A stretch of 64,000 bases of DNA from Proteobacteria bacterium UBA3413 (lineage in GTDB: Bacteria > Pseudomonadota > Gammaproteobacteria > Magnimaribacterales > D2472), in NCBI GenBank assembly GCA_002358345.1, contig DEOR01000065.1, forward strand, positions 30,297-94,296. Direction: 5' to 3'. The position numbers were made by a program, and so were the translations under genes. This document shows, in pieces, positions 28,501 to 37,150 of the stretch; the stretch's first letter is position 1, and every line of letters begins with the position of its first letter. The notes under the pieces are model-generated. The model was given only the letters and a program-made list of their open reading frames with translations, did not search any database and was not told where the DNA came from.

Positions 28501-29181
28501 ATGGATAATTTTTCAATCATAGATTTATTCTTGCAGGCTAGCTTGATTGTTCAGCTGGTCATGGTAATTTTATTAATCGTATCAGCGCTCTCTTGGATTG
28601 TGATTTTCGAGAGATACTTTAATTTAAATAAAATTAAATTTGCTAACCGATCCTTTGAAGATGAATTTTGGTCGGGCAAAGATTTAAATGATTTATATGA
28701 GAGCATCCAAGATATCCCACGCGACCAGTTAACTGGGTCTAGGAATGTTTTCAAGCATGGTTTTAGTGAATTTCTAAGATTGGCTGATGGTCAAAAAATT
28801 ACCACAGAGGACTTAGAAAGCGTTAATCGCTCAATAAGAGTTTCCCTAGCGAGGGAAGAGGAGGGCTTGATGCATCATCTACCCTTCTTGGCTAATGTTG
28901 GATCTGTTAGCCCATACGTAGGATTATTTGGAACGGTTTGGGGTATTATCAATTCATTTCAAGGTCTCTCAGATGCTACTCAAGCGACAATCAATGCTGT
29001 TGCACCTGGTATTTCAGAAGCCCTAGTTGCCACAGCCTTAGGTTTATTTGCAGCTATCCCTGCTGTTGTAGCCTACAATCGCTTTGCCTCTGACTCTGAC
29101 TCACAACTGCAGCAATCTTCGATATTTGGAGAGGAGCTTGCTAGCATTCTTTATAGACAAACAGTGAAAGAGAAGAATTGA
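28501..29181 (+). CDS. tolQ: Tol-Pal system proton channel subunit TolQ
   Basis: TolQ is an inner membrane protein of the ExbB/MotA type that, with TolR, uses the proton motive force to drive TolA. One hydrophobic segment near residues 15-35 is followed by a large cytoplasmic loop, then two membrane helices carrying NVGSVSPYVGLFGTVWGIINSF and ISEALVATALGLFAAIPAVVAYN, the conserved channel helices. The 226 residues are typical. The stop overlaps the tolR start (TTGA). Confidence 0.97.
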   Translation: MDNFSIIDLFLQASLIVQLVMVILLIVSALSWIVIFERYFNLNKIKFANRSFEDEFWSGKDLNDLYESIQDIPRDQLTGSRNVFKHGFSEFLRLADGQKITTEDLESVNRSIRVSLAREEEGLMHHLPFLANVGSVSPYVGLFGTVWGIINSFQGLSDATQATINAVAPGISEALVATALGLFAAIPAVVAYNRFASDSDSQLQQSSIFGEELASILYRQTVKEKN

Positions 29182-29600
29182 TTTATCGTATTGGCAAAAG
29201 AAAAAAACTAAACTCAGAAATTAATGTAGTTCCATACATTGATGTAATGCTTGTGTTGTTAATTATTTTTATGGTTTTGTCACCTTTGTTAATTCAAGGC
29301 ATAGAAGTTAATTTGCCTAAAACAGATACGACTAAGATGTCTATTTCTAGTGAGCCCCTTGTTATCTCTATTGACAGTAAGGGAGAGTATTTTCTGAATT
29401 TGGGTGATGAGCAATTACCCATCTCTTTAGCAGAACTTAAAAACAAAGCTAAGGTTATTTATGAGGCAAACCCTGATATCGAGATTGTTTTTAAAAGCGA
29501 CGCCAAAGTACCATTTGATTTTGTAGCTAAAGGAATGGCAAGTATTCAAAGTTTAGGGATTGAAAAAATTGGCATTGTTACCTCTGGCTATGACAGCTAA
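29178..29600 (+). CDS. tolR: Tol-Pal system subunit TolR
   Basis: TolR is a bitopic ExbD-like protein. The conserved SEINVVPYIDVMLVLLIIFMV at the N terminus contains the essential membrane aspartate, and a periplasmic domain of about 100 residues follows. The start is TTG 29178 overlapping the tolQ TGA; there is no ATG in frame before the conserved region, so the non-standard start is well supported. The 3' end overlaps tolA by 11 bp. Confidence 0.95.
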   Translation: MIYRIGKRKKLNSEINVVPYIDVMLVLLIIFMVLSPLLIQGIEVNLPKTDTTKMSISSEPLVISIDSKGEYFLNLGDEQLPISLAELKNKAKVIYEANPDIEIVFKSDAKVPFDFVAKGMASIQSLGIEKIGIVTSGYDS

Positions 29601-30228
29601 TTTAAGATACCTTCATGCTGCATTTATTTCATTTTGTCTCCATGCTTGCATTTTTCTTTACCTCTACGGAACTTTTGATCGCAATACATCACAAGCACTA
29701 TTAATTTCAAAGCCCTTAAGGATTGAGCTTAAATTTGAGACTCCCATCATGGCCGCAGAGATCAAAGCACCAAAAATTACAGAATCTTTCGAGAGAGAAG
29801 ATCCCCAAAAGCAGACCTCCGCAGCCCCCACATTACAATTCAATGAATTGGCAGCTCCTAAGCTAGAGGAGCCCTTGCTCTACTCAAATTTTGATGCCCT
29901 CCTTGAGCAAGAGGAGGACATTTTTTTATCAGAAGAGCAAAAACAAATAAATCTTTTTGCACAAAAAATCATTAAGACGATAGAAAATGCGTGGATGAAA
30001 CCAAGAAATATCCCCGATGGCTTAATAGCTAACTTACGCCTGCACATTAAACCTACCGGACGCATCTCAAAGGTTGAGCTACTTCAGAGTAGCGGGAACA
30101 TACGATTTGATAACTCTGCATTGCAAGCAGTAAGAAGAGTAGAAACATTAAATTTTTTTAAACAGATTCCTTATACGCTGTATGAAAAAGAGTTTCAAAA
30201 AATAGCTGTTAGCTTTAACCCATCATGA
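29590..30228 (+). CDS. tolA: TolA, short form
   Basis: TolA links TolQR in the inner membrane to Pal and TolB across the periplasm. One N-terminal membrane helix (about residues 9-26) is followed by an acidic linker, and the C-terminal domain contains IENAWMKPRNIP and VELLQSSGNIRFDNSALQAV, the TolA/TonB-type fold. At 212 residues it is about half the E. coli length; the long Ala/Lys/Glu-rich helical domain is almost absent. I start at ATG 29590, not at the TTG at 29560. It overlaps tolB by 4 bp. Confidence 0.92.
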   Translation: MTANLRYLHAAFISFCLHACIFLYLYGTFDRNTSQALLISKPLRIELKFETPIMAAEIKAPKITESFEREDPQKQTSAAPTLQFNELAAPKLEEPLLYSNFDALLEQEEDIFLSEEQKQINLFAQKIIKTIENAWMKPRNIPDGLIANLRLHIKPTGRISKVELLQSSGNIRFDNSALQAVRRVETLNFFKQIPYTLYEKEFQKIAVSFNPS

Positions 30229-31508
30229 AAAAAAATATTTTACTTTCTTTGTTATTTTTACCTCTGGCTTGTTTCGGCGAACTTTTCTTAGAAATTACCA
30301 AAGGATCAGATGACCCATTTAAGGTTGCAATTATACCTTTTGCTGGTAGTGCAAAAATCTCAAATCCTTTGCATGAAGTTATTCGCAATGATTTAAATAG
30401 AACGGGCGAGTTTTCTTTGCTGGATACAAAGCTGTTACTTCCTCTGAGGATCGAAGATGGGGATATTAATTACCAAGATTGGAGTCTCTTGGGTATGGAC
30501 TATCTTGTTGCTGGGAACATTGTAAACGGGCAGAGTGCTGTAGACGTTATCTATGATATTTACGATATTCAAAAAAGAAAAAAAATAAGAAGCTCCAAGG
30601 TATTTGGACTGCCTAGTCAGATTAGGCAACTTGCTCATTACACCAGTGACGGTATTTATGAGTCTATTTCCGGAATTAAAGGCATTGCTTCTACCAAGTT
30701 ACTTTATGTTAATCAGATTAAATCTGAAAAGCTCAATTCAAATTATCGCTTAATGTTGGCTGATTCTGATGGGGCAAACGAAAAAACTTTATTGAGCAGC
30801 TCTGAGCCTATTATTTCTCCAGCATGGTCTCCAAATGGACAGAAGGTTGCGTATGTATCATTTGAAACTGGCTTAGCGAAAGTTTACATTCAAGATATAG
30901 CTTCAGGAAAAAGAGAGTCCGTGCTGTCTCAAGACACTCAGATTAGCTCTCCATCCTGGTCCCCGGATGGAAAATACCTTTCTTTAACCCTCTATCAAGA
31001 TGGGAATGCAGAAATTTATATTCTTAGGTTGCGTGATAAAACATTGACAAGGATGACTAATCAATTTGCAATTGATACAGAATCTTCATGGTCTCCTAAA
31101 GGCAATAAAATACTCTTCACAAGCGACAGATCTGGATCTCCGCAAATCTATGAGTTGAATTTAAGAAAGCTAAATTCAAAAGCAAAGCGTATTTCATTTG
31201 AAGGCACCTATAATGCTAAAGCAGCCTATCTACCAAACGAGGAGGGAATAATTTTTGTTCATCGCTCCAGCGATGGCTTATTTCATATCGCAATGAAATA
31301 TAATAAAGAAAATTTTATTAGAATATTGACTGATGCAAAAATGGATGAATCTCCCAGTGTTGCTCCTAACGGTAATATGGTAATCTATGGAATAACTGAA
31401 GAAGATCAGAGCATGCTTGCCGGCTTTAGTTTAAGCGGTGCAAGTTTTAAACTTCCAGCCTCTCAGGGAGAGGTTAGAGAGCCAGCTTGGTCAAACTTTT
31501 TAAGATAA
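30225..31508 (+). CDS. tolB: Tol-Pal periplasmic beta-propeller protein TolB
   Basis: TolB is a soluble periplasmic protein that binds Pal and TolA. A signal peptide covers about residues 1-18 (to CFGE). The N-terminal alpha/beta domain (FKVAIIPFAG) is followed by a six-bladed propeller with repeated SPAWSPNGQKVAYVS, SPSWSPDGKYLSLT and SSWSPKGNKILFTSDRSG motifs. At 427 residues it is complete. Its ATG overlaps the tolA TGA. Confidence 0.97.
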   Translation: MKKNILLSLLFLPLACFGELFLEITKGSDDPFKVAIIPFAGSAKISNPLHEVIRNDLNRTGEFSLLDTKLLLPLRIEDGDINYQDWSLLGMDYLVAGNIVNGQSAVDVIYDIYDIQKRKKIRSSKVFGLPSQIRQLAHYTSDGIYESISGIKGIASTKLLYVNQIKSEKLNSNYRLMLADSDGANEKTLLSSSEPIISPAWSPNGQKVAYVSFETGLAKVYIQDIASGKRESVLSQDTQISSPSWSPDGKYLSLTLYQDGNAEIYILRLRDKTLTRMTNQFAIDTESSWSPKGNKILFTSDRSGSPQIYELNLRKLNSKAKRISFEGTYNAKAAYLPNEEGIIFVHRSSDGLFHIAMKYNKENFIRILTDAKMDESPSVAPNGNMVIYGITEEDQSMLAGFSLSGASFKLPASQGEVREPAWSNFLR

Positions 31509-31529
31509 ATTTACTTGGATAAAATTACC

Positions 31530-32003
31530 ATGAACAAGTCTACGAATACTTTCTCTGCTTTAACAATGTTGATTCTTTTATCTGCATGTAGTTCCGTGCA
31601 AGTAACTGAGGAGTCCGTTTCCAATCAAGCGGTTGCTGGTGTTAGCATTTCTAAAAAATCTACAGCAACGCAAGCTGTCCTAGCCAACGCCGTCGTATAT
31701 TTTGAATATGATCAATATACTTTGACAAGTAAATCTATTCAGGCCTTAAAAGGGGTAGTTGACTTGATGAAGAAGAACCCAAAAATTACATTATCGTTAG
31801 AAGGCCATGCCGATGAGAGAGGCACCAGGGAATATAACCTAGCTTTAGGTCAGCGCCGCGCAGAGTCTGTTGCCAATTATCTCATTGCAAATGGCATCAA
31901 GCGCAATCAGCTGGTTTCTAAGAGTTACGGAGAAGAGCGACCATTATCCTTGGGGTCTAATGACTCAGCATGGTCAAAAAATCGAAGAGTAGAAATTAAA
32001 TAG
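31530..32003 (+). CDS. pal: Peptidoglycan-associated lipoprotein Pal
   Basis: Pal is an outer membrane lipoprotein that holds the peptidoglycan. The signal ends in LLSAC with C20 as the lipidated cysteine (start at ATG 31530). The OmpA-like domain has VYFEYDQYTL, LEGHADERGTREYNLALGQRRAE and NRRVEI, which form the diaminopimelate-binding site. The length of 157 residues is standard. The upstream TTG at 31515 would add five residues without improving the signal peptide. Confidence 0.96.
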   Translation: MNKSTNTFSALTMLILLSACSSVQVTEESVSNQAVAGVSISKKSTATQAVLANAVVYFEYDQYTLTSKSIQALKGVVDLMKKNPKITLSLEGHADERGTREYNLALGQRRAESVANYLIANGIKRNQLVSKSYGEERPLSLGSNDSAWSKNRRVEIK

Positions 32004-32014
32004 TTGCAATTTTC

Positions 32015-32650
32015 ATGAGATTTTTTCTTGCGGCGTGCTTGCTCATACCCGTGGTGATTCAGTCACAAGAGGTTGACGCATCAGATATTTTATTTTTGAA
32101 GGTACAAGAGCTTGAAGCTGAGATTTCTGCTCTAAGGAGCGAGTTTGAAGCTCAGGCCTACCTAATTGAGAAATTGCTTAGCGAGAATGAGGCCCTACCC
32201 TCTAAAGACACTCAGGCTAATTCCGAGACCTCCATTCCAGATAATACGTTTAGATTTCAAGGCATCAATGATAGCCAGAGTATCGATGAGGTTTATGCTC
32301 AAGCAATTGCACAGCTCAATGATAAAAATTTTATAGAGGCTAAGAAATCCTTTGCTTATCTGGCAACTAATTTTAGTGATGATGAAAAAATTCCACTCAG
32401 CCTATTTTGGCTGGGAGAGATATCATTGCTTGATTCTAACCTCGAAGAAAGTGAAGAGTTTTTTCAAAGCCTTGCAGCAAGCTATCCAGATCATTGGCGC
32501 ACTCCATTGGCTCACAAAAAAATAGGCGATATTTTAATGATGTCTAATGAGGTTGAAGCAGCAAAGATTAAATATCAATTTGTTGTTCAAACCTACCCAA
32601 GTAATGCTGCATCTTCTTTAGCCTTGCAGTTATTGGAAAATATGGAATAA
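32015..32650 (+). CDS. cpoB: CpoB (YbgF), coiled coil and TPR protein
   Basis: CpoB coordinates Tol-Pal action with PBP1B during septal peptidoglycan synthesis. The 211-residue protein has a signal peptide (about residues 1-18), a coiled coil (LKVQELEAEISALRSEFEAQ region) and C-terminal tetratricopeptide repeats (DEVYAQAIAQLNDKNFIEAKKSF and following). It closes the ybgC-tolQRAB-pal-cpoB operon. The tRNA-Lys gene follows after 27 bp; queE and queC, found there in Pseudomonas, are absent. Confidence 0.93.
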   Translation: MRFFLAACLLIPVVIQSQEVDASDILFLKVQELEAEISALRSEFEAQAYLIEKLLSENEALPSKDTQANSETSIPDNTFRFQGINDSQSIDEVYAQAIAQLNDKNFIEAKKSFAYLATNFSDDEKIPLSLFWLGEISLLDSNLEESEEFFQSLAASYPDHWRTPLAHKKIGDILMMSNEVEAAKIKYQFVVQTYPSNAASSLALQLLENME

Positions 32651-32677
32651 TCACCCTTTTTTATGAAATCCTCTCCA

Positions 32678-32753
32678 GGGTCGCTAGCTCAGCTGGTAGA
32701 GCAGTTCGCTTTTAACGAATTGGTCACAGGTTCGAATCCTGTGCGACCCACCA
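32678..32753 (+). tRNA. tRNA-Lys (anticodon TTT)
   Basis: A complete 76-nt cloverleaf. The acceptor arms GGGTCGC (32678-32684) and GCGACCC (32743-32749) pair fully, followed by A and an encoded CCA (32751-32753). The anticodon stem GTTCG/CGAAT encloses the loop CTTTTAA with anticodon TTT at 32711-32713. The T arm has GGTTCGAATCC. The same tRNA lies downstream of the tol-pal locus in Pseudomonas. No separate promoter or terminator is evident. Confidence 0.97.
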
Positions 32754-32784
32754 TTAATTTGTCTGATCTAATTCTCAATTTATC

Positions 32785-34050
32785 ATGACCAAATCTATCT
32801 TGACTCCAATTTCTAACGCGATAAATAGATTGGCTACATCTTTTACAAAAGAATCCTTGCTAGCAGGTTTTTTCTTTTTCTTAGTTTTATGCTCTTGGTA
32901 CATCTTAAGGCCTGTTAGAAATGAGATGGCAGTGCAGAATGCTGACATTCTTCCATATCTCCTTGGCATTGGAGCCTTGGTCATGCTGTTTTTGAATCCA
33001 GTTTATTCTTGGCTGGCTTCTAGAAAAAATCTACGGGGCGTCCTGGTGGGCTGCTATTCCTTTTTTATACTTAATTTACTGAGCTTTATTGGTTTGTGGC
33101 AATTTTTTGATCTTTCTTCATCACTATTACTTAGTCAAATTTTTTATATTTGGTGCAACGTATATTCTTTCTTTGTGGTATCAATATTTTGGGTTGTTAT
33201 TATCAATCTGTTTAGGGGAGAAAGTGCTGTAAATGTTTTTGGAGTCATTGCTGCTGGTGGCTCGCTGGGAGCCTATCTTGGCTCAGAAATTTCCAAGCAA
33301 CTTGCAACCACCTTTAATGAATCAGGCATTATATTTTTTACGATGCTTGCGATTATTTTTTTGTTGCTAGCATTGCTTGCAGGGCTAGGCCTTATGAATA
33401 GATTTAGAGAGCTCAAAGGCATCAATGATTCACCTGGCGGCTCTAGCTTTGATGCGATCAAGAATTTAATTTCCTCTTCGCAAATTAGGTCTATAGGTTT
33501 ATATATGTATCTCTGGACGGCCCTGATGACAGTGCACTGGATAACTTCCGTTGAAATAGTTAATGCATGGTCTTCTGATGGAGGAAATAGAATAGTTTTT
33601 TTTAGCAAGATAGAGCAAACCGTTACGGTCTTAACTTTATTCACGCAGTTTTTCTTAACGTCAGCAATTCTGCGTTTTGTTAGCGCTAAATATATCTTGA
33701 TGACTTATGGATTTTTATTTGCTGGGGTATTTATTGGATATTTTTTAAGCCCTAGTATCGGATATGTTTTTATTGTGACCATTATTCTTAGATTGTTTGA
33801 ATATGGAATTAACAAGCCTACAAGAGAGGTTATTTTTAGCTATCTCAAGAAAGTAGATCGCTATAAATCCTCGGTCTTTGTTGATACGTTTTTAGTGCGC
33901 CTGGGAGATTTTTCTGGAAGTGGATTTATTCTTATCTCAAAAACATTCGGAGTAGTATTTTCTCAGGTACCATTGCTGGCTATACCCTTTGCAGGGTGCT
34001 TGGCTTTATTGGGGTTAAAAATTCCTCCGAAAGAAAATATCGAGTCTTAA
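32785..34050 (+). CDS. MFS-type membrane carrier of the NTP/NDP exchange family
   Basis: A 421-residue protein with about twelve membrane helices. The first helix ends in CSWYILRPVRNEMAVQ, close to the YxLRxxKD-like motif of the ATP/ADP (NTT) carrier family, and GVIAAGGSLGAYLGSEIS is also characteristic. The founding members exchange nucleotides in intracellular parasites and plastids; proteins like this one occur in free-living proteobacteria, where the substrate is not known. The 3' end overlaps convergent bepA by 4 bp. It has no functional link to its neighbours that I can see. Confidence 0.75.
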   Translation: MTKSILTPISNAINRLATSFTKESLLAGFFFFLVLCSWYILRPVRNEMAVQNADILPYLLGIGALVMLFLNPVYSWLASRKNLRGVLVGCYSFFILNLLSFIGLWQFFDLSSSLLLSQIFYIWCNVYSFFVVSIFWVVIINLFRGESAVNVFGVIAAGGSLGAYLGSEISKQLATTFNESGIIFFTMLAIIFLLLALLAGLGLMNRFRELKGINDSPGGSSFDAIKNLISSSQIRSIGLYMYLWTALMTVHWITSVEIVNAWSSDGGNRIVFFSKIEQTVTVLTLFTQFFLTSAILRFVSAKYILMTYGFLFAGVFIGYFLSPSIGYVFIVTIILRLFEYGINKPTREVIFSYLKKVDRYKSSVFVDTFLVRLGDFSGSGFILISKTFGVVFSQVPLLAIPFAGCLALLGLKIPPKENIES

Positions 34051-35477
34051 AGACCTCTTTTTTGACCCAGTCGATCCTGGGCGAATTTAATTTTTGTCAT
34101 GATCAGCTCAGAAGTCTGAAAAGAATTTGCTGATAATCCCAATGCAAGCTGAAATTGATTGAGCGCATTCTCAAGGTCACCAAGCAAGAGATAATATTCT
34201 CCTTGACTAAGATGGTACCCAACAATGTTTTTTCCAGCTCTCTGAATTTCTGAAAGCAGCATCCAAAGATGCGGGTCATTGTTTTTTGAGATCAGCAGCT
34301 CTCTAAGAATCTCCTCAGCTTGAATTGTCTTTTGTTGCGCGCTGAGCACATTAGATTTAATAATTGATGCGGGGTAATTTCCCGGGGAAATATTTAGCAC
34401 CTTATCAATTTGTTGATTGGCCTTATCAAACTTCTGGTCTGCAAGATATATTTCAGATTTAGCCATGTTTAGAATTAAATTTTTTGGATATTTTGTAAGC
34501 AATTCTTCAAGCCGCAATAAAGCTTGAGCAAAGCTACCATTTGATTTGAGCGCTTCAATATATGCATATTGATTCTCATTGGTGGGATTGTCTTGGGTAA
34601 GTTTTTCAAAATACCTGACAGCCGATTGAGGGGGTAACGACACATATCGCGCTTGAAGTCTCCCTTTAATAAATTCAAAATTGATAGTATTTTTCTTTCC
34701 GCCTGAGAACTCTATTTGACCGGCCGCATTTAATGCATCGCTGACCCTGGAAGAAGAGACAGGGTGCGTTAAAAGAAATTCTGGAGGATTGTCTCCTGCC
34801 AGCTTCCCAATCTTTGCCATGTTCTCAAACATTTGACCCATAGCATGTGGATCATATCCCGCAGTAATTAAGTTATTAAACCCATATCTATCAGCTTCAC
34901 GTTCAAATATTCGACTATACCTTAACTGTTGCTGGGCCAGGGCAGCTGGGCCGGTCATGAAGGCTGTTGGGTTATTTGAAACAAGAGCTAAGGCTATTGC
35001 AGATACCATAACGAGCGACGAGGCTAAATTTGTATCTCGCCCCCGCAAGACTCTTCGAGCAAAATGCCTTTGACTTAAGTGAGCTAACTCATGACTAAGC
35101 ACCGAGGACAGTTGAGCCTCATTGTCAGCATTTAAGAATAAGCCTCCATTCACACCAATCACCCCTCCAGGAGCTGCAAAAGCATTTAATGATTTCTCAT
35201 CGATTAAGATGATTGTGAAATCTCGATCTTCAACCTGCGATGATTCAGATAACCTATATATCAGTAACTCTGTATATTCTTGAATAATAGGATCGTTAAT
35301 TAAAGGTGCTTGAGCATATACTTGCTCTATAAAACTTTGGCCCAGTAATTTTTCTTGTTCTAGCGATATGACTCCTGAGACTCTATCACCGAGATCAGGT
35401 AAATTTAGGTCTTTTTCTTGTGAAAAAGTAGCTTGAGAAATAAGCATTCCCGCTATAACTAGCAATCTTATAAACAT
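34047..35477 (-). CDS. bepA: BepA-like periplasmic M48 metalloprotease with TPR domain
   Basis: BepA assists LptD assembly and degrades misfolded outer membrane proteins. A signal peptide covers about residues 1-19. The zinc motif HELAH is at 129-133 with the third ligand in EREAD near 192-196, and the C-terminal half consists of tetratricopeptide repeats. The 476 residues match E. coli BepA (487). It is divergent from perM, the arrangement also known in Pseudomonas and Escherichia relatives, and close to bamC, another outer membrane assembly gene. Confidence 0.92.
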   Translation of the reverse strand: MFIRLLVIAGMLISQATFSQEKDLNLPDLGDRVSGVISLEQEKLLGQSFIEQVYAQAPLINDPIIQEYTELLIYRLSESSQVEDRDFTIILIDEKSLNAFAAPGGVIGVNGGLFLNADNEAQLSSVLSHELAHLSQRHFARRVLRGRDTNLASSLVMVSAIALALVSNNPTAFMTGPAALAQQQLRYSRIFEREADRYGFNNLITAGYDPHAMGQMFENMAKIGKLAGDNPPEFLLTHPVSSSRVSDALNAAGQIEFSGGKKNTINFEFIKGRLQARYVSLPPQSAVRYFEKLTQDNPTNENQYAYIEALKSNGSFAQALLRLEELLTKYPKNLILNMAKSEIYLADQKFDKANQQIDKVLNISPGNYPASIIKSNVLSAQQKTIQAEEILRELLISKNNDPHLWMLLSEIQRAGKNIVGYHLSQGEYYLLLGDLENALNQFQLALGLSANSFQTSELIMTKIKFAQDRLGQKRGL

Positions 35478-35564
35478 GAGTCTATCTTAGCGTATGTTGT
35501 AATGCTTACACTATTGATTAATTTCAATTAACATATGGTTCTCTGACAATTTTAACTACGAAAA

Positions 35565-36620
35565 GTGCTAGAAGAAATAAATAATTTGTTTAAAAAGATT
35601 TTTTCGAATGAGGAGACATTAGTCTTTTCCATATTAGTAATATCTGCCTTTTTGATTTTGTTCTTTCTGGGCAGTATTCTCACACCTTTTCTGATTAGTA
35701 TCATTTTTGCATATTTATTAATTGGCATGCAGTCTCGGTTTGAGTCCTATGGACTCAAAAGCTCTATTGCCTTATTCTTAACTTATAGTATTTTTCTCTT
35801 GCTCGGGATTGCTTTGATGGTGTGGTTAGCTCCTTTGTTATATCAACAACTTCAAGCCATAGTCTTAGAAGTGCCCAAGTGGCTTAGTTCATTTAGGTTG
35901 TTTGCGCAGGACATTCCTGCAAGATATCCTGATTTAGTTTCCTCTGATCAAATCACCGTCTTTCTTGAGAGCTTATCTGGCCAAATATCTACTTTATCCC
36001 AAGATTTTATTAAAGCTTCAATTGCTGGCATTCAAAATACAGCCACTATTGCTATTAACTTAATTTTGTTGCCCATTCTTGTTTTTTTCTTTCTCTGCGA
36101 CCGGGAGACTATCATCTCCGGGTTTCTTAGCATTCTTCCAAAAGAAAGAAGAATGCTAAAGAATGTTTGGGTGGAAATGGATGAGCAGCTAAGCAATTAT
36201 GCTCGAGGCAAGGCAATTGAAATTGTGATTGTTGGTGTTGCTGCTGCAATAATCTTCATATATTTTGATTTAGAGTATGTAGCTTTGCTATCTGTGCTGG
36301 TCGGTTTCTCTGTCTTAATTCCATTTCTGGGCGCTTTTATTGTGACAATTCCTGTCGCGGTAGTCGGCTTGCTTCAACTTGGCCTCACATTTGAATTCTC
36401 GCTGCTCATGGCTTCTTACCTTGCTCTTCAGATTTTAGATGGTAATTTATTGGTCCCAATTCTTTTTTCTGATGCTGTGAAACTCCATCCTGTAGCAATT
36501 ATTCTGGCAGTATTTGTCTTTGGTAGTCTTTTTGGGTTTTGGGGAGTATTTTTTGCAATTCCAATAGCAACGCTGATTAAAGCTATATGGAATGCATGGC
36601 CAGCCATGCTAACTGATTAA
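35565..36620 (+). CDS. perM: PerM / AI-2E transporter family membrane protein
   Basis: A 351-residue protein with about seven to eight membrane helices and a cytoplasmic segment containing LSILPKERRMLKNVW and LSNYARGKAIEI. The C-terminal LQILDGNLLVPILFSDAVKLHP and FGFWGVFFAIPIATLIKA segments are family signatures. The family was named for autoinducer-2 export, but many members have other or unknown substrates. The start is GTG 35565. It neighbours bepA and bcp as in other gammaproteobacteria, so the symbol is given on synteny. Confidence 0.85.
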   Translation: MLEEINNLFKKIFSNEETLVFSILVISAFLILFFLGSILTPFLISIIFAYLLIGMQSRFESYGLKSSIALFLTYSIFLLLGIALMVWLAPLLYQQLQAIVLEVPKWLSSFRLFAQDIPARYPDLVSSDQITVFLESLSGQISTLSQDFIKASIAGIQNTATIAINLILLPILVFFFLCDRETIISGFLSILPKERRMLKNVWVEMDEQLSNYARGKAIEIVIVGVAAAIIFIYFDLEYVALLSVLVGFSVLIPFLGAFIVTIPVAVVGLLQLGLTFEFSLLMASYLALQILDGNLLVPILFSDAVKLHPVAIILAVFVFGSLFGFWGVFFAIPIATLIKAIWNAWPAMLTD

Positions 36621-36627
36621 ATACAGC

Positions 36628-37101
36628 CTACTTTACTAGCTCCTTCACTGCCTGCAGCACTTCTTTGACATGCCCTGTAACTTTAACGCCTCGCCACTCT
36701 GATTTAATTTTTCCTTTTTCATCAACTATAAAGGTACTTCTATCAACCCCCATATATTCTTTTCCATACATTGATTTAAGCTTCATCACATCAAATGCTT
36801 TGCAGACTTTTTCGTCTGGATCTGAAAGAAGTTCAAAAGGAAAGCTTTGCTTTGATTTAAAGTTTTCATGAGATTTTATGGACTCTCTTGATACCCCTAA
36901 TATCTCGGTATTCATTTTTTTAAATATCTTATAGCTATCTCGAAATTCTTGACCTTCAGTCGTGCAGCCTGGAGTGCTATCTTTGGGGTAGAAATAGATA
37001 ACAAGATTTTTTCCTGCAAATGACGCATTAGAAAGAGTTTGATTATTTGTGGCCTCAGCCTTGAATGCTGGGCATTTTTTGCCGAGTAGATTTTTAGCCA
37101 T
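36628..37101 (-). CDS. bcp: Thioredoxin-dependent peroxiredoxin Bcp/PrxQ
   Basis: Bcp reduces hydrogen peroxide and organic peroxides in the cytoplasm. The peroxidatic cysteine is C46 in STPGCTTEG. The resolving cysteine found four to five residues later in E. coli Bcp is absent; another cysteine lies at EKVCKAFDV near residue 97, so the mechanism may be of the type using a more distant or no resolving cysteine. At 157 residues it is of usual size. It is divergent from dapA and has a good promoter. Confidence 0.94.
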   Translation of the reverse strand: MAKNLLGKKCPAFKAEATNNQTLSNASFAGKNLVIYFYPKDSTPGCTTEGQEFRDSYKIFKKMNTEILGVSRESIKSHENFKSKQSFPFELLSDPDEKVCKAFDVMKLKSMYGKEYMGVDRSTFIVDEKGKIKSEWRGVKVTGHVKEVLQAVKELVK

Positions 37102-37119
37102 TATTTTTTATAAAAAAAG

Positions 37120-37148
37120 TGTATAGTTTCATTTTTTACTGAAAACAA
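37120..37148 (-). promoter_or_regulatory. Probable promoter of bcp
   Basis: Read on the minus strand, TTGTTT (37148-37143) and TATACA (37125-37120) are 17 bp apart. Transcription would begin near 37113, about 12 bases before the bcp ATG. On the plus strand a TATAGT (37122-37127) overlaps this -10 and could serve dapA, but its -35 is poor. Confidence 0.5.
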
Positions 37149-37150
37149 GA

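Noticed and set aside
33273..33644. Open frame of 123 codons on the minus strand inside the carrier gene
   Set aside because: Shadow of the plus-strand membrane protein; composition follows the opposite codons and nothing is recognisable.
35514..35539. TTGATT and TATGGT as a promoter for perM
   Set aside because: The spacing is 14 bp and the -10 is poor; the divergent gap to bepA must hold promoters but none is convincing by eye.
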